64,000 nucleotides of DNA from Streptomyces ardesiacus (GTDB taxonomy: Bacteria > Actinomycetota > Actinomycetes > Streptomycetales > Streptomycetaceae), in contig NZ_BEWC01000005.1 of the NCBI RefSeq assembly GCF_003112575.1, positions 124,001-188,000 of the forward strand, written 5' to 3'. Of this stretch, positions 1 through 13,080 are shown one piece after another. The position numbers were made by a program, and so were the translations under genes. The notes under the pieces are model-generated. The model ran no database searches, was not told where the DNA came from, and worked only from the letters and a program-made list of their open reading frames with translations. The number at the start of each line of letters is the position of its first letter. Position 1 is the stretch's first letter.

Positions 1-894
1 GTTGTAGTCCATGGTGAGCTGCTCGTAGGAGTGGCCGGGGAACGGCACGAGCTGCATCGACAGGTCCCACAGGCCCTCCTTCTTCGACGGCCAGACCTGG
101 TTGTTCACCCCGCTGCTGTCGTAGCGGAAGCCCATCTGGCTCGCGGCCTTCGTGAAGTTCTTCTGGCCCTCCAGGCACGGGGTGCGGGCGCCGATCAGCT
201 CCTTGTCGTAGTCGAAGGGGAGGGGCGCCGCGTTCTTCATCCCGGTGTTGGTCTTCCAGGTCTTCACGAACTGCTTGGCCTGGCTGATCTCTTCCTTCCA
301 CTCCTCGACGGACCACTCGCCGACCCCGCCGTTGGCGCCGCAGAAGTGCCCGTTGAAGTGGGTGCCGATCTCGTTGCCCTCTTGCCACGCCAGCCGCAAC
401 TGCTTGACGGTGTCGGTGATGCCCTGCTCGTCGTTGAAGCCGATGTCGGAGCGGCCCGGGGAGTGCTGGGGCGGGCTGTACAAGTCCCGTTTCTCGGTGG
501 GCAGCATGTACACACCGCTGAGGAAGAACGTCATCTTGGCGTTGTTCTCCTTGGCCACTTCGCGGAAGTGGGAGAACAGCTTCTGACTGTCCTCGCCCGC
601 GCCGTCCCACGAGAACACCACGAACTGCGGGGGCTTCTGGCCGGGCTTGAGACGTTCGGGCCGGGGCAGGTGCGGCTGGGCCCCGGTGTACGCGGTGGAA
701 CCGTCGCCGATCAGCCGGACCGCGTTCTTCGGCGCCGGTGCCGCTTTCCCCTTGTCCTTCTCCGGACCTTGCGTGCCTTCCCCGGAACCGGAGCCGCTGT
801 CGATCGCGCAACCGGCGAGTGACGCGGCGCAGACCGCGGCGACCACGGCGCGCGCGGCCATCCTCTGGGAGGCCATCCTGCGGGTGGCGGCCAT
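1..894 (-). CDS. Polysaccharide-deacetylase-like lipoprotein, 3' end cut by window edge
   Basis: Reading leftwards from an ATG at 894, the frame stays open to base 1 (298 codons visible), so the C-terminus is missing. The N-terminus is a lipoprotein signal: two Arg near the start, a hydrophobic run, then a lipobox ending ASLAGC, followed by a Gly/Ser/Lys-rich linker. The folded part begins around residue 85 with FVVFSWDGAGED, then TFFLSGVYML and EIGTHFNGHFCG. These match the order of the NodB-type deacetylase motifs (metal Asp and HxxxH-like His), although the first motif is SWDG rather than the usual TFDD. It probably sits outside the membrane and acts on cell-wall or exopolysaccharide sugars, but loss of a canonical motif could make it non-catalytic. 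The start is supported by a GGAAGAAGG ribosome site. ATGs at 876 and 861 are alternatives. It is divergent from the SulP gene. Confidence 0.75.
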   Translation of the reverse strand, partial: MAATRRMASQRMAARAVVAAVCAASLAGCAIDSGSGSGEGTQGPEKDKGKAAPAPKNAVRLIGDGSTAYTGAQPHLPRPERLKPGQKPPQFVVFSWDGAGEDSQKLFSHFREVAKENNAKMTFFLSGVYMLPTEKRDLYSPPQHSPGRSDIGFNDEQGITDTVKQLRLAWQEGNEIGTHFNGHFCGANGGVGEWSVEEWKEEISQAKQFVKTWKTNTGMKNAAPLPFDYDKELIGARTPCLEGQKNFTKAASQMGFRYDSSGVNNQVWPSKKEGLWDLSMQLVPFPGHSYEQLTMDYN

Positions 895-1148
895 GTCCGC
901 CCACCTTCTTCCTTCTCTCGGGCCAACGCCGACGAGGCGATGTCGGGTGCTGAGCCGGGCCGTGGCGTCAGCGCCGTCAAGGTGACACGGAAATGAGAAG
1001 GAATTAGTACGACAAGCCGATGAAATAACCGATTCACTCGGATACGCGGGGCCTTACTCCATTCGCGGTAAAAACCTATGCCTCTTCTTTACTCTGCATT
1101 ACTCTCTATTTACTCGCTGTAATCGAACGACCCTCAGGAGTCGGGAAC

Positions 1149-3767
<2,619 letters not shown>

Positions 3768-3816
3768 GAGCGACTGCGCCGTCCGGACGATTCCGGCAGA
3801 GCCGTGGCGCGGGCCG

Positions 3817-3836
3817 GTGTGAGCGGCGTTACACAC
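3817..3836. promoter_or_regulatory. Crp-like palindrome upstream of acsA
   Basis: The sequence GTGTGAGCGGCGTTACACAC is a near-perfect inverted repeat. Its core TGTGA-N6-TTACA differs by one base from the TGTGA-N6-TCACA consensus of the Crp family. It lies about 195 bases before the acetyl-CoA synthetase start, and a Crp gene is encoded 9 kb away. Regulation of acs by CRP is established in E. coli; here it is inference from the motif only. Confidence 0.4.
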
Positions 3837-4029
3837 GCTGAACCCCGCGCCGTCGGCGTCCGTGGGTACGGGTGACCACGGACCACGAAGCCACGGAGGA
3901 GACACCGCAGGGCAGGCGGCGACCACAACAGGTCTAAACCATTTGCCCGTCGACCCTTGTCATCGGCCCCCCGGGTCTGATGAGCTGTGGCCTGGGACAC
4001 AACGGACAACCCTGAGAAAGGGAGATGTC

Positions 4030-5985
<1,956 letters not shown>

Positions 5986-5999
5986 GCCACGGCCACCGA

Positions 6000-6032
6000 G
6001 GGCACCCGGCGTCGCGCACGTGCCGGGTGCCC
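6000..6032. terminator. Hairpin terminator after acsA
   Basis: An 11-bp perfect stem (GGGCACCCGGC paired with GCCGGGTGCCC) around an 11-base loop starts 14 bases after the acsA stop. No U-tract, as usual for Streptomyces terminators. Confidence 0.7.
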
Positions 6033-6162
6033 TCGCCCGGTGTGTGCGCCGGGGCCCGGGTAAGCTGGGGAGAACACAAGCAACCCATCAAGATCCTCAT
6101 GGTGCGCCGGGAAGTCTGGTCGGCACGTGTTCCGTGCTGCCCAACGACCGGAGGTTCTCCCC

Positions 6163-7587
6163 GTGACCGCGCCCCGCACCCCCCGCAAAGCCTTCGGACG
6201 GCTGTCCCTTCCGGAGCGCACCTACATCGCGGACGCGCTGCGCACCGAAACCGTCGGCGGCGTCCTGCTGCTGCTCGCCGCGATCGCCGCCCTGGTCTGG
6301 GCGAACATACCGGCGCTGCACGACAGCTACGAGAGCGTCAGCCACTTCCACTTCGGCCCCGGGGCACTCGGCCTCAACCTGTCGGTGGCGCACTGGGCGG
6401 CCGACGGACTCCTCGCGATCTTCTTCTTCGTCGCCGGTATCGAACTCAAACGCGAACTGGTCGCCGGTGACCTCAAGGACCCCAAGGCCGCCGCGCTCCC
6501 GGTGATCGCGGCGCTGTGCGGCATGGCCGTACCGGCGGTCGTCTACACCGTCACCGCCACCGTCGGCGGCGGTTCCCTGTCCGGCTGGGCCGTGCCGACG
6601 GCCACCGACATCGCTTTCGCGCTCGCCGTGCTCGCCGTCATCGGCACGTCGCTGCCGAGCGCCCTGCGCGCCTTCCTGCTGACGCTCGCCGTCGTCGACG
6701 ACCTGTTCGCGATCCTGATCATCGCGGTCTTCTTCACCGACACCCTGAACTTCGCCGCGCTGGGCGGCGCGGTCGCCGGCCTCGTCGTGTTCTGGCTGCT
6801 GCTGCGCAAGGGCGTACGCGGCTGGTACGTGTACGTCCCGCTCGGCCTGGTGATCTGGGGCCTGATGTACAACAGCGGCATCCACGCCACCATCGCCGGT
6901 GTCGCGATGGGCCTCATGCTGCGCTGCCACACGCGCGAGGGCGAGGACCACTCCCCCGGCGAGCACATCGAGCACCTCGTGCGTCCCCTGTCGGCCGGTC
7001 TGGCCGTGCCGCTGTTCGCCCTGTTCAGCGCGGGGGTGGCCGTCTCGGGCGGGGCTCTGGCCGACGTGTTCACCAAGCCGGAGACCCTCGGTGTGGTGCT
7101 CGGACTCGTCCTCGGCAAGACGCTGGGCATCTTCGGCGGCACCTGGCTGACGTCCCGCTTCACCAAGGCGTCGCTCAGCGAGGACCTGGCCTGGGCGGAC
7201 GTGTTCGCGGTGGCCACCCTGGCCGGCATCGGGTTCACCGTCTCGCTGCTCATCGGCGAGTTGGCCTTCGACGGCGACGCGGCGATGACCGACGAGGTCA
7301 AGGCCGCCGTCCTGTGCGGATCGCTGATCGCGGCGGCGCTGGCGACGGTACTGCTGAAGGTACGGAACGCGAAGTACCGGGGGATGGTCGCGGAGGAGGA
7401 GCGCGACGACGACTTCAGCGGTGTCCCCGACGTCTACGAGGAGGACGACCCCGCGTACCACCTGCGCATGGCCGCCGTCCACGAGAAGAAGGCCGCCGAG
7501 CACCGCCGGATCGCCGAGGAGATGCAGTCGGCGCGGCTTGCCGAAGTGACGGGCGGGGCAGGCGAGGAGGACGACCGTCCGGCATGA
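6163..7587 (+). CDS. nhaA: Na+/H+ antiporter NhaA
   Basis: 474 residues in about 11-12 membrane segments. It exchanges external protons for internal Na+ (or Li+) and so handles salt and alkaline stress. Family marks seen: FFFVAGIELKREL, the PTATDIAFALAVL segment, and VVDDLFAI, which carries the paired Asp equivalent to the ion-binding pair of E. coli NhaA. The C-terminus has an extra hydrophilic, charged tail of about 60 residues (rich in Glu/Asp and His), longer than the E. coli protein and probably cytoplasmic. GTG at 6163 with GGAGG just upstream is preferred over an in-frame ATG at 6127 that lacks a ribosome site. Confidence 0.94.
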   Translation: MTAPRTPRKAFGRLSLPERTYIADALRTETVGGVLLLLAAIAALVWANIPALHDSYESVSHFHFGPGALGLNLSVAHWAADGLLAIFFFVAGIELKRELVAGDLKDPKAAALPVIAALCGMAVPAVVYTVTATVGGGSLSGWAVPTATDIAFALAVLAVIGTSLPSALRAFLLTLAVVDDLFAILIIAVFFTDTLNFAALGGAVAGLVVFWLLLRKGVRGWYVYVPLGLVIWGLMYNSGIHATIAGVAMGLMLRCHTREGEDHSPGEHIEHLVRPLSAGLAVPLFALFSAGVAVSGGALADVFTKPETLGVVLGLVLGKTLGIFGGTWLTSRFTKASLSEDLAWADVFAVATLAGIGFTVSLLIGELAFDGDAAMTDEVKAAVLCGSLIAAALATVLLKVRNAKYRGMVAEEERDDDFSGVPDVYEEDDPAYHLRMAAVHEKKAAEHRRIAEEMQSARLAEVTGGAGEEDDRPA

Positions 7588-7651
7588 TCTGACGAGACGG
7601 TACAAAAGACGGAACCGTACTCAGACGAGCCAGCAGAAGAGGGAGACCGCG

Positions 7652-8140
7652 ATGAGCGCACCCGACGGCAGCCCGGTCGGCACCGAACGCAGCATCGGCG
7701 AGCTGTTCGCCTCGGCGACCACCGAAATGTCGGCGCTCGTGCACGACGAGATCGCGCTGGCGAAGGCGCAGCTCAAGACCGACGTCAAGCGCGGGGTGAC
7801 CAGCGGTGGCGCCCTGTCCGCCGCGGGCCTGGTCCTGCTGTTCTCGCTGCCGATGCTGAGCTTCGCGCTGGCCTACGGCATCCGCACCTGGAGCCACTGG
7901 AACCTCGCGGTCTGCTTCCTGCTGTCCTTCGCGGCCAATGTGCTGGTCGCGGGCCTCCTCGCGCTGATCGGCATCGTCTTCGCGAAGAAGGCCAAGAAGG
8001 GCCGCGGACCGCAGAAGGTGGCCGCCTCGGTGAAGCAGACGGCCGGCGTGCTCCAGAACGCCAAGCCGCACCCGCGTCCGGAACTGCCCGCGGACCGGTC
8101 CCCCGAGGCGATCGAGGCTGTGGCACGCTCGTCCTCATGA
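7652..8140 (+). CDS. Phage-holin-family membrane protein (DUF1469 type)
   Basis: 162 residues with a helical N-terminus (about 1-45, with ELFASATTEMSALVHDEIALAKAQLK), two adjacent hydrophobic segments (about 52-75 and 83-110) separated by a short turn, and a basic, Pro-containing tail. This is the standard layout of the actinobacterial 'phage holin family' (DUF1469), chromosomal proteins of unknown role that are not true lysis holins. Its stop overlaps the next gene's ATG (ATGA at 8137), so the two are translationally coupled. Start is supported by AGAGGGAG upstream. Confidence 0.82.
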   Translation: MSAPDGSPVGTERSIGELFASATTEMSALVHDEIALAKAQLKTDVKRGVTSGGALSAAGLVLLFSLPMLSFALAYGIRTWSHWNLAVCFLLSFAANVLVAGLLALIGIVFAKKAKKGRGPQKVAASVKQTAGVLQNAKPHPRPELPADRSPEAIEAVARSSS

Positions 8141-9105
8141 CGGGCTCCACCACCCCTTCGGGGCAATCCCCCTCGGCGCAGCACCCCACGTCGGTCGTCC
8201 GGCTCGGCATCCCGGGCGGACCCGAGGTGACCCACCGCGACGTCGCGGCCAACGGCGCCCGCTTCCACATCGCCGAGCTGGGTGACGGGCCGCTGGTGCT
8301 GCTGCTGCACGGCTTCCCGCAGTTCTGGTGGACCTGGCGCCACCAGTTGACGGCGCTCGCCGACGCCGGTTTCCGCGCGGTCGCCATGGACCTGCGCGGC
8401 GTCGGCGGCAGCGACCGCACCCCGCGCGGCTACGACCCGGCGGGGCTCGCCCTCGACATCACCGGCGTGGTCCGCTCGCTGGGCGAGCCGGACGCCGCGC
8501 TGGTCGGTCACGACCTCGGCGGCTACCTGGCCTGGACGGCCGCCGCGATGCGCCCCAAGCTCGTACGGCGGCTCGCGGTGTCCTCGATGCCGCACCCCCG
8601 GCGCTGGCGCTCGGCCATGCTCGGGGACGTCCGCCAGAGCCGGGCGGGCTCCTACGTCTGGGGCTTCCAGCGCCCCTGGGTGCCGGAGCGTCAACTGACC
8701 GCGGACGACGGCGCGCTGGTGGGCCGGCTGCTCCACGAGTGGTCCGGGCCGCAGCCCCTCGACGACGACGCGGTGGCGGCGTACCGCCGGGCCATGTGCA
8801 TCCCCTCCACGGCGCACTGCTCGGTCGAGCCGTACCGCTGGCTGGTGCGTTCCCTGGCCCGTCCGGACGGCATCCAGTTCTATCGGCGGATGAAGCGGCC
8901 GGTGCGCGTGCCGACGCTGCATCTGCACGGTTCCCTGGACCCCGTGATGCGGACGCGGAGCGCGGCCGGGTCGGGGCAGTACGTCGAAGCGCCCTACCGC
9001 TGGCGGCTGTTCGACGGGCTCGGGCACTTCCCGCACGAAGAGGACCCGGTCGCCTTCTCGACCGAACTGATCAACTGGCTGAAGGATCCCGAACCCGACC
9101 GGTGA
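8137..9105 (+). CDS. Alpha/beta hydrolase, epoxide-hydrolase-like
   Basis: 322 residues. The fold's landmarks are clear: oxyanion-hole HGFPQFWWTWRHQL, the nucleophile elbow GHDLGGYLAW with Asp as nucleophile (typical of epoxide hydrolases and haloalkane dehalogenases rather than esterases), and a C-terminal GLGHFPHEEDP supplying the catalytic His. The cap domain lies between. Substrate cannot be assigned. The ATG overlaps the stop of the holin-family gene, so both are co-translated. A second, more typical epoxide-hydrolase-like gene occurs at 15,598-16,626. Confidence 0.88.
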   Translation: MTGSTTPSGQSPSAQHPTSVVRLGIPGGPEVTHRDVAANGARFHIAELGDGPLVLLLHGFPQFWWTWRHQLTALADAGFRAVAMDLRGVGGSDRTPRGYDPAGLALDITGVVRSLGEPDAALVGHDLGGYLAWTAAAMRPKLVRRLAVSSMPHPRRWRSAMLGDVRQSRAGSYVWGFQRPWVPERQLTADDGALVGRLLHEWSGPQPLDDDAVAAYRRAMCIPSTAHCSVEPYRWLVRSLARPDGIQFYRRMKRPVRVPTLHLHGSLDPVMRTRSAAGSGQYVEAPYRWRLFDGLGHFPHEEDPVAFSTELINWLKDPEPDR

Positions 9106-9129
9106 CCGCGGTGCGAGCGATCGGTCACC
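9101..9129. terminator. Possible terminator hairpin
   Basis: An 8-bp stem (GGTGACCG with CGGTCACC, 13-base loop) spans the stop of the hydrolase gene. It is modest, but it is the only hairpin I saw before the convergent neighbour. Confidence 0.35.
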
Positions 9130-9254
9130 GAACGGATGCGCCCGGTATCCGAACCGGAATGCTTGTCCCATGAACGGCCACTTGCCCGGCGCATAGGCCA
9201 ATTGAGGGCTCCGGGAACGGTTATCGACCTTGGGGCGGGGGCACACGTCCGGGT

Positions 9255-9440
9255 ATGGGCTGGACGCACGACTACAGTGACGTAGCACGCGACGGCCGCT
9301 CCACGAGCGGCGCGAGCAGTACCCACCGACGCGGCGGCACCCCGCAACTCGCGGGCGCGGACCTGCGGGTGGGCATTCCGCGCATCCTGCGCCGCCGGGC
9401 CCGCTGGGTCTCCGTACGCCTGCGCCATCCACGGACCTGA
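9255..9440 (+). CDS. Possible small basic protein
   Basis: A 61-codon frame in the 377-base gap between two convergent genes. It has high GC at third positions and codes for a very basic C-terminus (RILRRRARWVSVRLRH). There is no convincing ribosome site and no recognised family. The rest of this gap holds nothing I can identify. It may be a genuine small gene or simply an open frame in GC-rich DNA. Confidence 0.3.
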   Translation: MGWTHDYSDVARDGRSTSGASSTHRRGGTPQLAGADLRVGIPRILRRRARWVSVRLRHPRT

Positions 9441-9482
9441 GACTCCGCGTCGCCGCACCGGCGCCCGGACCCGCCCGCGGAC

Positions 9483-10688
9483 CTAGAGGGCGCAGCGGTC
9501 GCTGTCCACCTGCTGGTCGGCAGAGCGGCCCTTGCTGATGTCGTCGCGGATCTCGTCCGCCGTGAGCGCGTAACCGGTGTCCGGGTCGTCGAGGGACTTG
9601 GCGAACACCACGCCGTACACCTCGCCCTCCGGAGTCAGCAGCGGGCCGCCGGAGTTGCCCTGACGGACGGTCGCGTACAGCGAGTAGACGTCCCGTCGGA
9701 CGGTGTCGCGGTGGTAGATGTCGGGGCCGTTGGCCGTGATGCGCCCGCGGACCCGGGCGGCGCGCACGTCGTACGCCCCGTTCTCCGGGAAGCCCGCGAC
9801 GATCGCGCCGTCGTTGCGCTGCGCTTCCTCGTCGTCGTCGGTGAACCGCAGTGCGGGCGCGTTCAGTTCGGGCACGTCCAGTACGGCGATGTCGCGCCGC
9901 CAGTCGTAGAGGACGACCGTCGCGTCGTACTTCCGGCCCTCGCCGCCTATCTGCACCGTGGGCTCGTCGACACCGCCCACGACGTGGGCGTTGGTCATCA
10001 CCCGGCGGTCGGAGAAGACGAAGCCGGTGCCCTCCAGGACCTTGCCGCAGTCGGGGGCGGTGCCCATGACCTTGACGATGGAGCGCTTGGCGCTGACGGC
10101 GACCGGGCTGTTCGCCAGCACCGGGTCCGGTGGCGGGGTGTCGGGGATGGTCTCGTTGGAGAACGGGCTGAAGACCTGCGGGAAGCCGTTCTTGTCGAGG
10201 ACCGAGGTGAAGTTGTCGAACCAGTTCTCGGCGCCCGCGGGCAGGACCTCCTGCACGCCCGCCAGCACCGTGGACTGCCGCACCTCCTTGCCGACCGTCG
10301 GCATCGTGGTCCGCGCGAGGGCGGAGCCGAGCAGCCAGGCGACCAGGAGCATCGCGACGACGTTGACCAGGGCGCCGCCGGTGGCGTCCAGGGCGCGGGC
10401 CGGGGACCACGTGATGTAGCGGCGCAGCTTGTTGCCCAGATGGGTCGTCAGCGCCTGGCCGACCGAGGCGCACACGATGACGACGACGACCGCGACGACC
10501 GCGGCGGTCGTGCTCACCTCCGCGTTGTCGGTCAGCGCGTCCCAGATCACCGGCAGCAGGTAGACGGCGACGAGACCGCCGCCGAGGAAGCCGATCACCG
10601 ACAGGATGCCGACGACGAAGCCCTGCCGGAAGCCGACGATCGCGAACCAGACGGCGGCCAGCAGCAACAGGATGTCCAGCACGTTCAC
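9483..10688 (-). CDS. MarP-like membrane serine protease (CvpA domain plus trypsin fold)
   Basis: 401 residues. Residues 1-130 contain four hydrophobic segments of the CvpA/colicin-V-production type. After a linker comes a chymotrypsin-fold protease with the full triad: H235 in TNAHVV, D266 in RRDIAVL and S346 in GNSGGPLL. The layout is that of mycobacterial MarP (Rv3671c), a periplasm-facing protease for acid and oxidative stress that activates cell-wall hydrolases. The same role here is inference. Next gene in the same direction upstream is a NUDIX hydrolase 45 bases away, so an operon is likely. The ATG start has the family's short MNVLDILLLL beginning. Confidence 0.9.
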   Translation of the reverse strand: MNVLDILLLLAAVWFAIVGFRQGFVVGILSVIGFLGGGLVAVYLLPVIWDALTDNAEVSTTAAVVAVVVVIVCASVGQALTTHLGNKLRRYITWSPARALDATGGALVNVVAMLLVAWLLGSALARTTMPTVGKEVRQSTVLAGVQEVLPAGAENWFDNFTSVLDKNGFPQVFSPFSNETIPDTPPPDPVLANSPVAVSAKRSIVKVMGTAPDCGKVLEGTGFVFSDRRVMTNAHVVGGVDEPTVQIGGEGRKYDATVVLYDWRRDIAVLDVPELNAPALRFTDDDEEAQRNDGAIVAGFPENGAYDVRAARVRGRITANGPDIYHRDTVRRDVYSLYATVRQGNSGGPLLTPEGEVYGVVFAKSLDDPDTGYALTADEIRDDISKGRSADQQVDSDRCAL

Positions 10689-10733
10689 CGATTCAGGCCT
10701 CGTCTTGTCGTCTGCGGTACGCAGGCCACCCTG

Positions 10734-11471
10734 TCATGCGCGCCAGTCCAGCGGGACCTGCTTCTCGCGGTCCCATGGCCGCTCCCAGCCCGCGAAGTGC
10801 AGCAGCCGGTCGATGATGCCGGCCGTGAAGCCCCACACGAGCGCCGATTCGACCAGGAATGCCGGACCTCGGTGGCCGCTGGGGTGCACGGTGGTCACCC
10901 GGTTGGCGGGATCCGTGAGATCCGACACGGGGACCTTGAAGACGCGCGCCGTCTCGGCCGGGTCGACGACACCGACCGGGCTGGGCTCGCGCCACCAGGC
11001 CAGCACCGGCGTGACGACAAAGCCGCTCACCGGGATGTAGAGCTTGGGCAGGACGCCGAAGAGCTGGACGCCGGACGGGTCGAGACCGGTCTCCTCCTCG
11101 GCCTCGCGCAGGGCGGCCCGCAGCGGTCCGTCGCCGCGCGGATCACCGTCCTCGGGATCGAGGGCGCCGCCCGGGAAGGCGGGCTGGCCCGGATGGGAGC
11201 GCAGGGAACCGGCCCGCTCCATGAGCAGCAGCTCGGGGCTGTGGCCGTCCTCGCCCTCTCGGGTGCCGTCGCCGAAGAGGATCAGGACGGCGGACTGGCG
11301 GCCGGCGCCGTCGGCGGGCGGCAGGAAGCGGCTGAGCTGGGTGGGCCGGACCGTCTCGACCGCCCGCACCACAGGGTCCAGCCAGCCCGGCAGGCCCTCC
11401 TTGCTGAGCATCGCGTCCCCGGCGGGGTTGCGCGTGGGTCCCTGCGTGTCGCTCACCCGTGTCATCTCCAC
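10734..11471 (-). CDS. NUDIX hydrolase, CoA-pyrophosphatase type
   Basis: 245 residues. The NUDIX box is complete: GGALDPEDG followed by AALREAEEETGL (G-x5-E-x7-REUXEExGU, with a slightly lengthened first part). Upstream is LLMERAGSLRSHPGQPAFPGG, matching the UPF0035 signature seen in coenzyme A diphosphatases. It probably hydrolyses CoA or related nucleoside diphosphate compounds in the cytoplasm. It lies between nth (47 bases upstream) and the MarP-like gene on the same strand. The exact start is uncertain: 11471 or the Met two codons later. Confidence 0.85.
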   Translation of the reverse strand: MEMTRVSDTQGPTRNPAGDAMLSKEGLPGWLDPVVRAVETVRPTQLSRFLPPADGAGRQSAVLILFGDGTREGEDGHSPELLLMERAGSLRSHPGQPAFPGGALDPEDGDPRGDGPLRAALREAEEETGLDPSGVQLFGVLPKLYIPVSGFVVTPVLAWWREPSPVGVVDPAETARVFKVPVSDLTDPANRVTTVHPSGHRGPAFLVESALVWGFTAGIIDRLLHFAGWERPWDREKQVPLDWRA

Positions 11472-11517
11472 CCCCGTCCTGCAGACTCCAACGCCCGACG
11501 CCTCCGAGATCGTTCCG

Positions 11518-12873
11518 TCACCCGGCCCCCAGCGGCGGCGCCGGCTTCCCGCCCGCGTCCAGGTAAGCCTGCGGGGGCTTGAGCCGCTGTCCCGGGAAGC
11601 CGCCCTTCTCGTACTTGAGCAGCTTCTTCGCCTTCTCCGGGTCGGTCTCGCCCTCGCCGTAGGCCGGGCACAGCGGGGCGATGGGGCAGGCTCCGCAGGC
11701 GGGCTTGCGGGCGTGGCAGATGCGGCGGCCGTGCCAGATCACGTGGTGGGAGAGGTCGGTCCAGTCGCTCTTCGGGAAGAGCGCGCCGACGGCGGCCTCG
11801 ATCTTGTCCGGGTCCGTCTCCTCGGTCCACCGCCAGCGGCGCACCAGGCGCTGGAAGTGCGTGTCCACGGTGATGCCCGGCCGGCCGTAGGCGTTGCCGA
11901 GCACGACGAAGGCGGTCTTGCGGCCCACGCCGGGCAGCTTGACCAGGTCTTCGAGGCGGCCGGGGACCTCGCCGCCGAAGTCCTCCACCAGGGCCTTGGA
12001 CAGCCCTATGACCGACCTGGTCTTGGCCCGGAAGAAGCCGGTCGGGCGCAGGATCTCCTCGACCTCCTCGGGGACGGCCGCGGCCAGGTCCTCGGGGGTG
12101 GGGTACTTCGCGAAGAGGGCGGGCGTCGTCTGGTTGACCCTGAGGTCGGTGGTCTGGGCGGACAGCACCGTCGCCACGACGAGCTGGAACGGGTTCTCGA
12201 AGTCCAGCTCCGGGTGGGCGTACGGATAGACCTCGGCCAGCTCGCGGTTGATGCGGCGGGCGCGGCGCACCAGCGCGGTGCGGGACTCGCCGCGGGGCGA
12301 GGCCGGGGTGACGGTCTTCGCCGGGGCGACGCCCTTGACGGCGACGGTGGCCTTCTTCGGCGCCACGGCGGGCTTCTTGGCGGGCGCCTGCCGTTTGAGG
12401 GGCGCGGTCTTCTTGGCTGCGGTCTTCTTGGCGGTCTCCTGGCCCGCGGCGCTCCTCTGGCCCGTGGCGGCCTTCGTGGCGGCGGGCGTCTTCTTGGCGG
12501 CGCCGGCCTTCTTGGCGGCGGACGTCTTCTTGGCGGCGGACGTCTTCCTGGCCGCGGCCTTCCCGCCCGAGCCGGCTCCCGCGCTCGCGGCCTTCCCCGT
12601 GTTCGCGGCCGTCTCCGTGCGCGCGCCGGTCTCGGTGTTCGCGCCGGTCTCGGTGTTCGCGGCTGTCTCCGTCTTCGCGGCCGTCTTCTTGCTCGCGGAG
12701 GACTTCTTCACGGCACCCTTCTCCGCAGTCACCCTCTTGGCAGGCACTGCCTTCTTTGTCGCTTTCGCCGCTTTCCTACCGCCATCGGGGCCCTGTTCGC
12801 CCACAGCGGAATCGCGCCGTACCGTCACCCGCGCAGCCCCCTGAGCCTGTGCTCTCACCGGCGATTTGGACAC
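11518..12873 (-). CDS. nth: Endonuclease III with long Lys/Ala-rich N-terminal extension
   Basis: The C-terminal 245 residues are a complete endonuclease III, a base-excision repair glycosylase/AP-lyase. Seen: helix-hairpin-helix LPGVGRKTA with catalytic K319, TVDTHF with D337, and a 4Fe-4S loop with four Cys (CHARKPACGACPIAPLC). The N-terminal 200 residues are unusual: repeats of AAKK, PAKK and TAAKK, alternating with an acidic, Thr-rich stretch (TETAANTETGANTETG). This resembles histone H1 or the basic tails of actinobacterial HupS and probably binds DNA non-specifically. The start is GTG at 12873 with a weak ribosome site. Continuous coding-like repeats argue that the extension is translated. 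Confidence 0.88.
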   Translation of the reverse strand: MSKSPVRAQAQGAARVTVRRDSAVGEQGPDGGRKAAKATKKAVPAKRVTAEKGAVKKSSASKKTAAKTETAANTETGANTETGARTETAANTGKAASAGAGSGGKAAARKTSAAKKTSAAKKAGAAKKTPAATKAATGQRSAAGQETAKKTAAKKTAPLKRQAPAKKPAVAPKKATVAVKGVAPAKTVTPASPRGESRTALVRRARRINRELAEVYPYAHPELDFENPFQLVVATVLSAQTTDLRVNQTTPALFAKYPTPEDLAAAVPEEVEEILRPTGFFRAKTRSVIGLSKALVEDFGGEVPGRLEDLVKLPGVGRKTAFVVLGNAYGRPGITVDTHFQRLVRRWRWTEETDPDKIEAAVGALFPKSDWTDLSHHVIWHGRRICHARKPACGACPIAPLCPAYGEGETDPEKAKKLLKYEKGGFPGQRLKPPQAYLDAGGKPAPPLGAG

Positions 12874-12975
12874 CCGGCCAGCCTACGGCCCGACGCCCGC
12901 ATCCGCCCCGGACCTCGAAGATCGGCGCCCAATTGGACCCCTGCCGCGTACCCCGGGACATCGGTGCGGCATCCT

Positions 12976-12989
12976 TGTGACAGATCACA
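12976..12989. promoter_or_regulatory. Palindrome in the crp promoter region
   Basis: TGTGACAGATCACA is an inverted repeat (TGTGA/TCACA with a 4-base spacer) about 92 bases before the crp start, in the 207-base divergent gap with nth. The arms match Crp half-sites but the spacer is two bases shorter than the classical N6. It may be a site for autoregulation or for another regulator. Confidence 0.4.
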
Positions 12990-13080
12990 CTGTTTGGACT
13001 GTCCGGCAAAATGGGCACCACGGACCCCTGGTACACCGGGGGAACAAGATCCTCTGAGCCGGTCGACAAGGAGAGAACTC

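Noticed and set aside
7652..8140. Prophage lysis holin
   Set aside because: The family is a chromosomal membrane protein group; there are no endolysin or phage genes nearby.
12248..12844. Plus-strand open frame rich in FLAA and hydrophobic repeats opposite nth
   Set aside because: It is the complement of the Lys/Ala repeat coding region of nth; the product is a repeat artefact with no ribosome site.
11044..13080. Long plus-strand extension upstream of crp
   Set aside because: It is antisense to the NUDIX and nth genes. The Crp family start is GTG 13081.
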